Shown here: one piece after another, positions 13,797 through 22,192 of the stretch
Layout of the letters: every line of letters starts with the position of its first letter
Numbering within the stretch: the stretch's first letter is position 1
NCBI GenBank assembly: GCA_900771425.1
Contig: CAAGNV010000094.1
Span: 1 to 24,616, forward strand
Source: Bacteroidaceae bacterium
GTDB lineage: Bacteria > Bacteroidota > Bacteroidia > Bacteroidales > Bacteroidaceae
DNA length: 24,616 nt
Reading direction: 5' to 3'
Position numbers and translations under genes: made by a program
The notes under the pieces: generated by a model
Database searches by the model: none
The model's input: the letters and a program-made list of their open reading frames with translations, nothing else
What the model was told of the DNA's origin: nothing

Positions 13797-14144
13797 TTAC
13801 ACTCTCGGCTTCTGAATGATACGGATGATGAGGGAGACGAAATAGATTATCATGCCGTACAATGTGGGAATGATAGCGCACTTCAGTCCTCCGCACATGA
13901 GTCCTCTTACATTTGTGGTGTTTCCTCCAAACAAAACGTCATCGAATACTACGCGCAATCCCTGTATAGTCCATATCATGCCTATCACAAGGGCTACGAT
14001 ACCCAGTTTCTTAACCCATGCCGGTGCCTTCCAAACGGCAAGGAGCATACCTAATAATATAATGGTGAGGATTGACATCCCGACTGGACCTCCTTCGACA
14101 AATGCCTGAGAAAGGTCAATAAATATATTTAATGTTGTAATCAT
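13797..14144 (-). CDS. ExbB/MotA-like mini membrane protein, paralogue 2
   Basis: 115 residues, with three predicted membrane helices: about 22-41 (MSILTIILLGMLLAVW), 46-63 (LGIVALVIGMIWTIQGL) and 84-110. The N-terminus FVEGGPVGM and the last segment, GGLKCAIIPTLYGMIIYFVSLIIRI, resemble the core of TolQ/ExbB/MotA proton channel proteins, which are about twice as long and normally have an ExbD partner; none is here. It is a clear paralogue of the upstream gene (same start MITTLN, VEGG, WKAP-WVK, GGLK, YGM, SLIIRIIQ). Both share the start-site sequence AATGTTGTAATCAT. Proton-channel function is a weak inference, as the polar residues needed are not certain. Confidence 0.6.
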   Translation of the reverse strand: MITTLNIFIDLSQAFVEGGPVGMSILTIILLGMLLAVWKAPAWVKKLGIVALVIGMIWTIQGLRVVFDDVLFGGNTTNVRGLMCGGLKCAIIPTLYGMIIYFVSLIIRIIQKPRV

Positions 14145-14149
14145 AATGG

Positions 14150-14262
14150 TTGAAAGTTTATGTAGCCCCCTCTGACTCCCCGAGGGGAGGATTGAAGGCT
14201 TATGGTTTATAGTTATGGTTTAGAGCTTATAGATCTCTCAGTTCTAAGCTCTCCTCTCTAAT
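14150..14262. repeat. mosaic repeat: GC hairpin plus TTAGAGCTTA/TAAGCTCT arms
   Basis: Between the two ExbB-like genes. CTCCCCGAGGGGAG (14176-14189) is a 6-bp stem with a 2-nt loop inside a 28-nt block starting AGCCCCCTCTGAC (14164). Its near copy, reverse complemented, lies at 22078-22107. It is followed by TTAGAGCTTATAGA and TTCTAAGCTCT arms of the repeat family at 13612-13790. The hairpin would sit in the mRNA between the paralogues and could act as an attenuator. Confidence 0.65.
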
Positions 14263-14269
14263 CTAATGG

Positions 14270-14617
14270 CTACTTTACCCTCTTTGGAGTCTGAATGATT
14301 CGGATGATGAGTGACACGAGATAGACAGCCATGCCATACTGAGGTGCAAGACTTGCGACCTTGAGCCCTCCGCACACAACGGTTAGAGATATATCTCCTG
14401 CTAACGAGACAGCTTCGAATGCCTGGTAAAGCCCATACATTAACCAGAAAATCCCAGCCACGAGGGCTGCAAGTCCCAGTTCCTTTACCCAGTTCGGTGC
14501 CTTCCATGCGGCAAAGAGCATAACTACGAAGATGATTGTGATGACAGACATGCCAGGCAGGCCTCCCTCGACCATTATCCGAGTAGTTTCGGTCAATACA
14601 TTTAATGTTGTAATCAT
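14270..14617 (-). CDS. ExbB/MotA-like mini membrane protein, paralogue 1
   Basis: 115 residues, the first gene of the tandem pair. Same layout as its neighbour: MVEGGLPGMSVITIIFV, then FAAWKAPNWVKELGLAAL, then CGGLKVASLAPQYGMAVYLV and SLIIRIIQTPK. Three hydrophobic helices are at about 21-40, 46-68 and 82-109. Roughly half of the residues match the paralogue by eye, highest in the first and last helices; the middle helix has diverged. It reads from a good promoter at 14694-14726, with about 75 nt of leader. It is divergent from the LytTR regulator across a 214-bp spacer, which suggests the regulator may control it. A longer overlapping frame is rejected. Confidence 0.62.
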   Translation of the reverse strand: MITTLNVLTETTRIMVEGGLPGMSVITIIFVVMLFAAWKAPNWVKELGLAALVAGIFWLMYGLYQAFEAVSLAGDISLTVVCGGLKVASLAPQYGMAVYLVSLIIRIIQTPKRVK

Positions 14618-14693
14618 GATGTTCTTGTTTTTTTTGATTGGTTAGACGTTTGTATTTACTGTTTATTCCGGAATGCGTTTTTGGTTTGCGGTG

Positions 14694-14726
14694 CAAAGAT
14701 AGGGAATAAATAGGCAAATAGACAAA
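14694..14726 (-). promoter_or_regulatory. promoter of the ExbB-like pair
   Basis: Minus strand TTTG (14723-14726), 21-nt spacer, TATCTTTG (14694-14701): both boxes perfect. It faces away from the LytTR promoter 60 bp off. Confidence 0.78.
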
Positions 14727-14763
14727 GATAATTGACGATAAATCCCCCTCTCGGCTCGTCAAA

Positions 14764-14781
14764 ACCCCTTAAAGGGGATTC
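14764..14781. repeat. short palindrome in the divergent promoter region
   Basis: CCCCTTAAAGGGG-type palindrome with 6-bp arms between the two divergent promoters. It might be an operator; LytTR sites are usually direct repeats, so I would not assign it to the regulator. Confidence 0.4.
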
Positions 14782-14786
14782 GAACG

Positions 14787-14816
14787 CTTGCGGATGGGAT
14801 TTATTTTGTATATTTG
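14787..14816 (+). promoter_or_regulatory. promoter of the LytTR gene
   Basis: CTTG (14787-14790, one base off TTTG), 18-nt spacer, TATATTTG (14809-14816). The predicted start near 14823 leaves a very short leader for the ATG at 14832 and a normal one for 14856. Confidence 0.6.
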
Positions 14817-14831
14817 CAGTCGAAATCATCG

Positions 14832-15587
14832 ATGAATTCGTGGTTTTCCATCGAAATGTTTAAGAAACTGTCAGTAACAATCGGATTTTGGATTGTGGCC
14901 ATAATGTTGGTGGCGTCAGTCCTTGTGAGCCTGGATTTCACGTTCAGCGAGGCTTTGTTCATGGCAATTATGTTCCTACCGGGAGCCTTTGCCGTGCGGT
15001 TCATGCTGTTCAAGGTTTCGTTCAAGGATAAAAGGCGAGGTTGCCTAAGTGCTGCATACGTTACGATGGGCATACTGCTTCTGGAGACGTTCCTCATCAT
15101 TCTGGCCAACATATATATAATGAGGAGCAGGAGTACTCAAAATGAATACTTTGACATGATGAGCGATTGGGAACACCAGATGCCTGCCATCACCATCAAC
15201 CCGTTCTTCATTGCCTTTATCATTACCGTGCTGTGTATGGGTGACTATTTCCTTCAGCAGAAACTGAGACGATGGCTGAAGAACGAAGACGAAACCATAC
15301 GGTTCAACAGCAACCGCAGCCCCGTGACTCTTCTGCTGAAGGACATCCTGTACGTTAAATCGAACGACTCGGAGACATGGGTCTTTGCTGCCGACGGCGA
15401 GAAGTACCGCAACAAGACTCCTATATCGCATTGGGAAGGTATCCTGGGAGAGGACTTCGTACGCATACACCGCAGTTACATCGTCAACCGTTCACGTATT
15501 ACCCGCTTCGAGGCCAATTCGGTGTTTGTGGGTGAGGTGGAACTGCCGGTTTCGAGAAAGTACAGGGAGGCGCTGCCAACGGAATGA
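14832..15587 (+). CDS. membrane-anchored LytTR-family transcription regulator
   Basis: 251 residues from the ATG at 14832; the ATG at 14856 (MFKKLSVTIGFW) is equally plausible given the promoter. The N-terminal 150 residues hold four hydrophobic helices (IGFWIVAIMLVASVLVSL; LFMAIMFLPGAFAVRF; MGILLLETFLIILANIYIM; FFIAFIITVLCMGDYFL). The C-terminal 95 residues are a LytTR DNA-binding domain: LLLKDILYVKSNDSETWVFA, then FVRIHRSYIVNRSRITRFE with the conserved HRSYIVN, then ELPVSRKYREAL. There is no receiver domain, so it is a one-component membrane regulator. It is divergent from the ExbB-like pair and convergent with the DUF5107 gene (19 bp apart). Confidence 0.9.
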   Translation: MNSWFSIEMFKKLSVTIGFWIVAIMLVASVLVSLDFTFSEALFMAIMFLPGAFAVRFMLFKVSFKDKRRGCLSAAYVTMGILLLETFLIILANIYIMRSRSTQNEYFDMMSDWEHQMPAITINPFFIAFIITVLCMGDYFLQQKLRRWLKNEDETIRFNSNRSPVTLLLKDILYVKSNDSETWVFAADGEKYRNKTPISHWEGILGEDFVRIHRSYIVNRSRITRFEANSVFVGEVELPVSRKYREALPTE

Positions 15588-15606
15588 TTTCTGTCAGAAG
15601 GGGACG

Positions 15607-18600
15607 TCAGAGTTGTTTACCTTCAATCAGAAGGTACTTGTAGAGTGCAATGTTGTTGATATCGAGTTGACGGGCTTGGCAGAGATGTTGCTGAGCCTGT
15701 TTTTCATCGTGCAATCCAGCGTACCCGAGTGCTGCCATGAAGTGGCAATGGGTACGATTCATAACGTCGAGGTCGCCTTCCCAAATCTGTAGGTCAGGCA
15801 ATGACACGGCGAAGTAGTCTAGCAGTACATGGTCACCAAGGTGGTTTTCGCCGTATTCGACCAATCGGCGGAACAACAGTTCGGCGTTCTGCTCGTCACC
15901 CAGCCTGCGGTAACATTGGGCTGCATAGTAAATCATGTCGGGCTGGCGGTCGTTGTAGTAGAGAGCTGCGGCAGGATAGGCTTCGCCCTTGGTGCCTTCG
16001 GCATATTCGCCCAGCAGGTACATGATGTCGTTCTCCTGTGCCTGATGCAGGCGGCCTTCGCCGAGGTTGTGAGGATAGAGCTTTATGCCGTTCTGCGTGA
16101 GCCACTCCCTGCGTTCGGCTTGGTCGCTGATGCCCATTGCGATGCCGATGCGGGCCAGTCGGTATTGCTCCGATACCTTGCCTTCGCCGCCTTCCCATGG
16201 ATGGAACTGATGGGTGTCAATCAGTGCTTTTGCCTCGTCATAATGACCTGTGAGGTTGAGTAGGGTGATGTATTCAAGCATGAGGTCGTCACGACGCTGT
16301 ATCATTTCCTTGCGTTGGCGGAAGTCGTCGAGGCGTTCGGAGTGAGGATGCTGCAATCGCTTGCGCAGTTGGTCGTACTCCATGAATAGGCGTGCGTCGG
16401 CAGGACTGAGTTGGCAGGCATTCTGCATCTCCTGCAATGCGTCGTCCGGGCGCCCCAGTTTGTTGAAATATATGAGTGCGAGGTTGCGGTGCACCATTGG
16501 GTATTGTGGTTCTAACTGTGCCGACTTCTCCCACAATGCCTGTGCCTTGTCGTACTGGCGCTTGTCGTAGTACAGGTTTCCGAGGTAATAGAGGGCGCGT
16601 GCATCGTCGGGGAATGCTGCCAAGGCAAGTATTGCCTCCAGACGGTTCGGGAAACAGTAGTCCTGCGGCTGACGGTGTGCTGTCTCGTGGTCGGTCTTGT
16701 CTCCCGTGAGCCATGCCAGGTAATAGTATGTAAGTGGTGTGGTAGCCCCTTCGCTTATAGCCATTTGCCAGACGGCGACGGCACGGTCATACAGACCTGC
16801 TGCCACGTAGTCGAGAGCCAGTTCGTCATAGTTGTTGGCATCGTGGTGCATGAGACGTTTCATTTCGTCGGTACGTCCCTGTTCGAACATCACTCCGTAG
16901 TTGAACTGATTGATGCTGATTGACTCCTTGCAGAAGTCGTCGTCGAGTCGGCCCATCAGTCGCAGTATAGCGGCTTTCAGGGCGCGTGCCTTGTGGTTGT
17001 GCCACCCGTAGATGAGTGAGTGGTTCACTTCGTCGAGAGCCGTCTCGTAGTCGCCCCGCATCACGCTGATTTGGGCACATGCCAGGTAACCTGCATCTTG
17101 CCATGCACGGTTCCAGGTAGATTTATAGAACCAGTCGTATGCTTCCTGCAACTTATCGGTCATGCCGAGGTTTTCGCTGAGCGACTGGTACTTGAGGCAC
17201 AGTGCAAGGTTATAGATTGGTTCGCCGTCGTATGGGTTGAGGTTGCGCTTCTGAATGACCTTGACGGCAGTACGGAGGTATGGCTCCGCCTTGTCGAACC
17301 GTCCGCGGCGTATGTACCATAGTCCTACTGCGTTGTTGCAGCGTACGTCCATAGGGTCGCGACGCAATGCTTCCTCGTAGTAGTCGAGTGCTGAATAGAT
17401 GGCATGGCGGTATTGTTCGAGATGAAGACCTGTGAGGTAGAGTTGTTCGCATGTAGGTACTTCGCTTGGCAGCAGGGCAGCCTCGGCTGCGTCGGGCAGC
17501 GGTTCAGCTGTCGTCTCTTCGTGCCAAGAGAGTAAGGTACGTCCACTTAGTTCTTTGACTGCAATGGTCACGCGGCGCAGGTTTTCGGGACTGAGGGTCA
17601 GCGGTTCTGCCAGTATCTGTTCGGGACTTATCTCTACAGTCTGGTCATAAAGCACGGTGCCGTCGTCGAGAACAACGCTGACGTTGACTGTCTGTGCCGA
17701 TGTGGCGAATACCTTGAAACCTTCTTCGGTTATGTTGACGATGAAGTCGCGGCTGGCATTCTTCACGATGCCCAGTTCGCGGTAAGGCATGAAATACTGT
17801 GTGAACGACTTCTCTTCGTATGGCATGAGCCATGTGAAGTCGGGCTGGTTCTCGGTATAGACGCCTGCCATCAGTTCGATGTAAGGTCCGTCTTCGTCGG
17901 TCAGGTTACGATCCCATGCACGACCGAAATCGCCGTTTCCCCATGTCCATTGTTTCTTTCCGGGACTCACGTGATGGTCCGCTACGTGCAGCATGCCGGC
18001 ACGAGTGTCATTCTCGTAGCCGCCTTCGAAGTTATACTTTGACTTTGCCACCATGTAACTGGTCGGCACGAATATGTTCTTGTAGTTCGATATATCGACT
18101 CCGGCGCTGTAATCCATCTTGTAATACACACCTCGGGCAATAGGGAAACTGCTCACGGCACGCTTCCCGTGGTCAAATACGGCATTGACGTCGTGTGGGA
18201 ATACGCTCTGGTAGTGTTCGTTGACCGACACGGCGGGGTTTGCCCACCACAGGAACGTCTGTGGCATCTCGGTAGGGTTATATACCATGCCCTTGATTTC
18301 GAGATAGGCTCTGCCTGGATGGAGTGTGAATCCAGCCTGTCCTTGCTGGTGGAACATTCGTTCGCGCTCGTTTACCCATACAGTTACGCTGCCGTCGGCA
18401 TTGTCTTCGATGGTGCAATCGACTGGCATGAACGTGGAAGGACGGTGGTGCTGAGGCCAGTTGAACTCGATGCCGCCCGAAATCCACGGACCTGCCAATC
18501 CGACCAATGCAGGCTTGACGACCTGATTGTAATATATGAAGTGGCGCTGGCGTATCTTGTCGTAAGCCATCTGAATCCTGCCGCCAAGTTCGGGCAGTAC

Positions 18601-18813
18601 CATCACCTTGATGTATTCGTTCTCAAGGAATACGGCGTGATAGGTGTGAGGCGTCTTCTCGTTGCTGATGCTCTCAATCACGGGGTAGGGATAGACCACT
18701 CCGCTGCTGCCTTGATATACTCGTTTCTCCAGAAACAAGGGGGCTTTTTCTGGTGTGCCCACTTCGTATGTAGGGATGACTACGTCTTCGCGCCACGCTC
18801 TTGCTTTGTCCAT
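15607..18813 (-). CDS. DUF5107 and TPR-repeat protein
   Basis: 1068 residues, no signal peptide, so probably cytoplasmic. Residues about 1-420 match the DUF5107 type: YHAVFLENEYIKVMVLPELGGRI resembles the start of aldose-1-epimerase-like (mutarotase fold) domains, and GPWISGGIEFNWPQHHRPST with NPTEMPQTFLWWANPAVS are family-like segments. Residues about 455 to 1060 are helical TPR repeats (YYEEALRRDPMDVRCNNAVG; ALYYLGNLYYDKRQYDKAQ). DUF5107 proteins commonly occur beside plant-polysaccharide genes, but I do not know a proven activity. The sugar porter gene ends 19 bp before the start, so the pair is an operon. A sugar-binding or sugar-processing role is inferred. Confidence 0.85.
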   Translation of the reverse strand: MDKARAWREDVVIPTYEVGTPEKAPLFLEKRVYQGSSGVVYPYPVIESISNEKTPHTYHAVFLENEYIKVMVLPELGGRIQMAYDKIRQRHFIYYNQVVKPALVGLAGPWISGGIEFNWPQHHRPSTFMPVDCTIEDNADGSVTVWVNERERMFHQQGQAGFTLHPGRAYLEIKGMVYNPTEMPQTFLWWANPAVSVNEHYQSVFPHDVNAVFDHGKRAVSSFPIARGVYYKMDYSAGVDISNYKNIFVPTSYMVAKSKYNFEGGYENDTRAGMLHVADHHVSPGKKQWTWGNGDFGRAWDRNLTDEDGPYIELMAGVYTENQPDFTWLMPYEEKSFTQYFMPYRELGIVKNASRDFIVNITEEGFKVFATSAQTVNVSVVLDDGTVLYDQTVEISPEQILAEPLTLSPENLRRVTIAVKELSGRTLLSWHEETTAEPLPDAAEAALLPSEVPTCEQLYLTGLHLEQYRHAIYSALDYYEEALRRDPMDVRCNNAVGLWYIRRGRFDKAEPYLRTAVKVIQKRNLNPYDGEPIYNLALCLKYQSLSENLGMTDKLQEAYDWFYKSTWNRAWQDAGYLACAQISVMRGDYETALDEVNHSLIYGWHNHKARALKAAILRLMGRLDDDFCKESISINQFNYGVMFEQGRTDEMKRLMHHDANNYDELALDYVAAGLYDRAVAVWQMAISEGATTPLTYYYLAWLTGDKTDHETAHRQPQDYCFPNRLEAILALAAFPDDARALYYLGNLYYDKRQYDKAQALWEKSAQLEPQYPMVHRNLALIYFNKLGRPDDALQEMQNACQLSPADARLFMEYDQLRKRLQHPHSERLDDFRQRKEMIQRRDDLMLEYITLLNLTGHYDEAKALIDTHQFHPWEGGEGKVSEQYRLARIGIAMGISDQAERREWLTQNGIKLYPHNLGEGRLHQAQENDIMYLLGEYAEGTKGEAYPAAALYYNDRQPDMIYYAAQCYRRLGDEQNAELLFRRLVEYGENHLGDHVLLDYFAVSLPDLQIWEGDLDVMNRTHCHFMAALGYAGLHDEKQAQQHLCQARQLDINNIALYKYLLIEGKQL

Positions 18814-18832
18814 TGTATATGATGTGTGTTAG

Positions 18833-20131
18833 TTATCGATTGAGTTCTGCTTCAAGTTGTTCGAGGGTCTTGCCCTTGGTCTCAGGACATGCCTTGAACA
18901 GGTATATGAATGCGGCGAAGCATACACCGCTGTAAATCCAGAATGTGCCGTATGTACCCAATGCTTCGTTGAGTGAAGGGAAGGTAAATGTAAGTGTGCA
19001 GCAGCCGACCCACAGCGCAAAGGTACAGATGGCCATTGCCACCCCGCGCACCTTGTCGGGGAATATCTCTGACAGCAGTACCCATGTGACAGGACCCAGT
19101 GTCATGGCATAGCAGCTGATGGCCATCACCACGAGCACTACCATGAATATGCCTTCGACGTGCATGAAGTAGCAGGTGCCGAGGGTGAGGTAGATGAGCC
19201 CCAGACCGCTGGCTCCGATGAGCATCAGTTTGCGGCGACCCCACTTCTCGATAGTATAGATGGCTACGAACGTGAACAATACGTTGGCTATGCCTGTAAC
19301 CACGATGTTGATGAACATAGAATCGACGTTATAGCCTGCTCCCATGAAAATCTCCTGAGCATAGTTGAATATGACATTTGTGCCGCACCACTGCTGGAAT
19401 ACGGCAATGATGATACCCAGCAGCAGGAGGTGTACCGGCAGCGACTTCAGCCCTTTGACAGCCGTTCCCCTCTCGTTTGACGCTGTCGACGTCGATGCTT
19501 CGAGTTGTAGTTTCTTATATCTTGGACTTTCCGGAATGAACAACGACAGTACGAGGAATAATCCTGCCGGTACGGCTTCTGCCCAGAACATCCATCGCCA
19601 TCCCCACTGCCCGTTCCATGTCGCGAGTATGTCCTGCGCATCTGCTACGTTCTGAGCCAGTAACATGTTCACTACCTGTGCACCGAGGATTCCCAGCACG
19701 ATGGTCATCTGGTTGAGCGTAACCAACTTTCCGCGTATCTCTGCAGGCGCCACTTCGGCTATATACATAGGTGACAGAGCCGATGCCAGTCCGATGCCGA
19801 TGCCACCCCAGAATCGTGCCAGGTTGAACATCGTGAAGTCGTTGAAGGCACCTGTCGCTACGGCTGAAGTCAGGAACAGCACGGCAGCCGTCACGAGCAA
19901 CGGCTTGCGCCCATAGCGGTCGGCAAGCATACCGGCAACCATGGCACCGGCCAGACAACCCAAGTTGGCCGTCGTCATGGCCCATCCCTGCATCACTGAA
20001 TCGTTCTCAATACCGAAGAATGCCTCGTAGAAAGGCTTTGCTCCGCCGATGACTACCCAATCGTAGCCAAAGAGCAGGCCACCCATCGCTGCTACCGAGC
20101 AGATGAAATAGATAAATGTTTTGTTTCCCAT
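18833..20131 (-). CDS. MFS sugar porter (xylose/arabinose:H+ symporter type)
   Basis: 432 residues with about twelve hydrophobic helices. Sugar porter signatures: FGYDWVVIGGA at the first helix, DRYGRK (71-76) in loop 2-3, ARFWGGIGIG and AEVAPAEIRGKL, PESPRYKK (200-207), QQWCGTNVIFNYA (the QQ-G-N sugar site), GRRKL in loop 8-9, and PETKGKTLEQLE (416-427) at the end. The family takes up pentoses or hexoses with protons across the inner membrane; the exact sugar cannot be read. It is the first gene of a two-gene operon with the DUF5107 protein and is divergent from GH43, whose products (xylose or arabinose) are the likely substrates. Confidence 0.93.
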   Translation of the reverse strand: MGNKTFIYFICSVAAMGGLLFGYDWVVIGGAKPFYEAFFGIENDSVMQGWAMTTANLGCLAGAMVAGMLADRYGRKPLLVTAAVLFLTSAVATGAFNDFTMFNLARFWGGIGIGLASALSPMYIAEVAPAEIRGKLVTLNQMTIVLGILGAQVVNMLLAQNVADAQDILATWNGQWGWRWMFWAEAVPAGLFLVLSLFIPESPRYKKLQLEASTSTASNERGTAVKGLKSLPVHLLLLGIIIAVFQQWCGTNVIFNYAQEIFMGAGYNVDSMFINIVVTGIANVLFTFVAIYTIEKWGRRKLMLIGASGLGLIYLTLGTCYFMHVEGIFMVVLVVMAISCYAMTLGPVTWVLLSEIFPDKVRGVAMAICTFALWVGCCTLTFTFPSLNEALGTYGTFWIYSGVCFAAFIYLFKACPETKGKTLEQLEAELNR

Positions 20132-20182
20132 ATCTGCTTAAATACAAATTACTACTAATAGTCTTTTTGATTGATTTCCTTG

Positions 20183-20241
20183 CAAAGTTATGAAAAAAAA
20201 CCAATTCATAATGAGTAATTCGCATTTATTTATTACCTTTG
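20183..20241. promoter_or_regulatory. divergent promoters of the porter operon and GH43
   Basis: Minus strand TAACTTTG (20183-20190) for the porter and plus strand TACCTTTG (20234-20241) for GH43. The two -7 boxes are 43 nt apart, so their -33 regions overlap; neither has a clear TTTG at 19-21 nt. A shared activator binding between them is likely. GH43 has about 40 nt of leader. Confidence 0.6.
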
Positions 20242-20287
20242 CCCCTGAAATGTATAATCATTAACCATTAAACAACACTATTTCGTT

Positions 20288-21940
20288 ATGAAGAAAACAT
20301 TATTGGCAGGCATCATGGCGCTCATGCTCTCGACAAATGTCGCTGCACAGGAGACGTTCCGCAATCCAGTCATCAATGCCGATGTGCCCGACATCAGCGT
20401 CTGCAAGGTAGCCGACACTTATTACATGGTCAGCACCACCATGCACCTCATGCCAGGTGCACCCATCATGCGTTCAAAGGACATGGTCAACTGGGAAACC
20501 GTCAGTTACGTATTCGACCGCATCGACGACGGCGACCGCTACAACCTCATCGGGGGCACCGCCTATGGTCAGGGTCAGTGGGCAAGCAGCATACGCTACC
20601 ACATGGGCAAGTTCTACGTGTGGTTCACTGCCAACGGCGCACCGGGCAAGGGATTCATCTACAGTGCCGACCGTGCCGAAGGTCCGTGGACTCTCGTTGC
20701 ACGTCCGCCACACATGCACGACGGTTCGCTCTTCTTCGACGAGGACGGACGCGTATATATGTTCTGCGAGACAGGTCGCCTCATCGAACTCCGACCTGAC
20801 CTCACCGGCAAGCTCGAAGGGGGCATCGACAAGAAGATATTCGAACCCGACGACGAAGAGCGCGGAGCTCTGCTCGAGGGCAGCAGCGTCATCAAGCACA
20901 ACGGCAAGTACTACCTCTGTATGATCTCAATGAAGTGGGGCGTACCGGGGCGCTATCGCCGTGAGGTATGCTACCGTGCCGACAACATCGAAGGACCGTA
21001 CGAGAAGAAAGTCATACTCGAATCTCCGTTCGAGACCTACGGCGGTGTAGGTCAGGGCAGTCTCGTCGGTGACGACCAGAGCGACAAGGGCTGGATGGCA
21101 CTCATCTTCCAGGATCGTGGCGGCATCGGCCGAGTACCATGTGCCATGCCGGTGACATGGATCGACGGATGGCCAATGTGCGGCGAGCGCATCACTCCTG
21201 AGCACGAAGGCGAGGTGACGAAGAAAGACTTCCGCGTACCGTCTGACCTCACGAAGCGTCACCCGTCAGTCAAGGGCATCATCGGCAGCGACGAGTTCGA
21301 CCGACAACCTGTCAATCCCGACGGCGCTTACCACGCACGCATGGGCTTGAAACTCTACTGGCAGTGGAACCACAACCCAATCGACGAGGCATGGAGCCTG
21401 ACCGAGCGTCCAGGATTCCTCCGACTGAAGACAGCCCGCATAGTCGATAACCTCAACGTAGCACCGAACACGCTGACACAGCGCATGTCTGGTCCTGAAT
21501 GCACTGGCTCGGTATGTATCGACGCAAGCAAGATGAAGGACGGCGACATCTGCGGACTCGCAGCATACAACGGCGACAGCGGAGTGCTCCGCATCGTCAA
21601 GCGCGGCAGCAAACTCTTCCTCCAACTCACAGAGGAAAAAGCCAAGTTCGGTCGTAACAAGAGCGTTGACCATGTCGATGTAGAGGTAATCGAAGAAGTG
21701 CCGTTGAAGAAGAAAACAGTCTATCTGCGACTCCACGGCGACTTCAACCCAAAGCGCGACAAAGCCACATTCTCATACAGTCTCGACGGCACCAACTGGA
21801 CAGGCATCGGACGCGAGATAAATATGGTATTCGACTACCAGCGCCACTTCATGGGCTCCAAGTTCGCCATCTTCAACTATGCTACCAAGCAACTCGGCGG
21901 TTATGTCGATGTTGACTGGTTCCACTTCACCGAAGAATAA
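20288..21940 (+). CDS. GH43 glycosidase (arabinofuranosidase/xylosidase, subfamily 12-like)
   Basis: 550 residues with a signal peptide (LLAGIMALMLSTNVAAQ, cleavage near AAQ-ET). The five-bladed propeller of GH43 covers about 24-320. By family comparison the catalytic base is Asp35 (NADVPDIS), the pKa modulator Asp145 (MHDGSLFFDEDG) and the acid Glu197 (LLEGSSVIKHNGKYYL). The start NPVINADVPDISVC and DTYYMVSTTMHLMPGAP are typical of subfamily 12. The C-terminal 200 residues (GSDEFD to DVDWFHFTEE) form a laminin-G/concanavalin-like GH43_C2 domain. It removes arabinose or xylose from hemicellulose outside the cytoplasm. Its divergence from a sugar porter supports a pentose-use locus. It is monocistronic as seen. 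Confidence 0.92.
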   Translation: MKKTLLAGIMALMLSTNVAAQETFRNPVINADVPDISVCKVADTYYMVSTTMHLMPGAPIMRSKDMVNWETVSYVFDRIDDGDRYNLIGGTAYGQGQWASSIRYHMGKFYVWFTANGAPGKGFIYSADRAEGPWTLVARPPHMHDGSLFFDEDGRVYMFCETGRLIELRPDLTGKLEGGIDKKIFEPDDEERGALLEGSSVIKHNGKYYLCMISMKWGVPGRYRREVCYRADNIEGPYEKKVILESPFETYGGVGQGSLVGDDQSDKGWMALIFQDRGGIGRVPCAMPVTWIDGWPMCGERITPEHEGEVTKKDFRVPSDLTKRHPSVKGIIGSDEFDRQPVNPDGAYHARMGLKLYWQWNHNPIDEAWSLTERPGFLRLKTARIVDNLNVAPNTLTQRMSGPECTGSVCIDASKMKDGDICGLAAYNGDSGVLRIVKRGSKLFLQLTEEKAKFGRNKSVDHVDVEVIEEVPLKKKTVYLRLHGDFNPKRDKATFSYSLDGTNWTGIGREINMVFDYQRHFMGSKFAIFNYATKQLGGYVDVDWFHFTEE

Positions 21941-21946
21941 CACAGA

Positions 21947-22143
21947 GAGATTGTAGCTTAGAGCTTAGAGCTTAGAGAGCCATCCGGATGGTCTCTCAAC
22001 TCTAATCTCTCATCTCTCCTCTCTCAACTCTAAGCTCTAATCTCTAAGCTCTAATCTCTCCTCTCTCAGCTCTAAGTTCCTCCCCTCGGGGAGGTCGGGA
22101 GGGGGCTTCTAATCTCTAAGCTCACAAGCGTCTGGAGGACGCT
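21947..22143. repeat. AGCTTAGAG/CCATCCGGATGG repeat, copy C, with GC hairpins
   Basis: Between convergent GH43 and M13 genes. AGAGAGATTGTAGCTTAGAG leads into the CCATCCGGATGG centre (21981-21992), as at 13681-13732, followed by a long run of CTCTAAGCTCTAATCT steps to 22075. Then CCTCCCCTCGGGGAGG (22079-22094, 7-bp stem) lies in the 30-nt block related to 14164-14191 in opposite orientation. Finally AGCGTC/GACGCT (22127-22143) forms a 6-bp stem. The block 22144-22192 shows nothing else. Confidence 0.8.
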
Positions 22144-22192
22144 ACCTCCTTGTCATTCTACGGTTAACACCTATTGCCTATTTGGCATCATA

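Noticed and set aside
14244..14762. 172-codon minus-strand frame overlapping the upstream ExbB-like gene
   Set aside because: It runs through the promoter of the paralogue pair and gives a Cys/Arg/His-rich sequence, while the other frame encodes a clear paralogue of the neighbour.
18169..18822. 217-codon open frame on the plus strand
   Set aside because: Antisense to the DUF5107 domain; no recognisable features.
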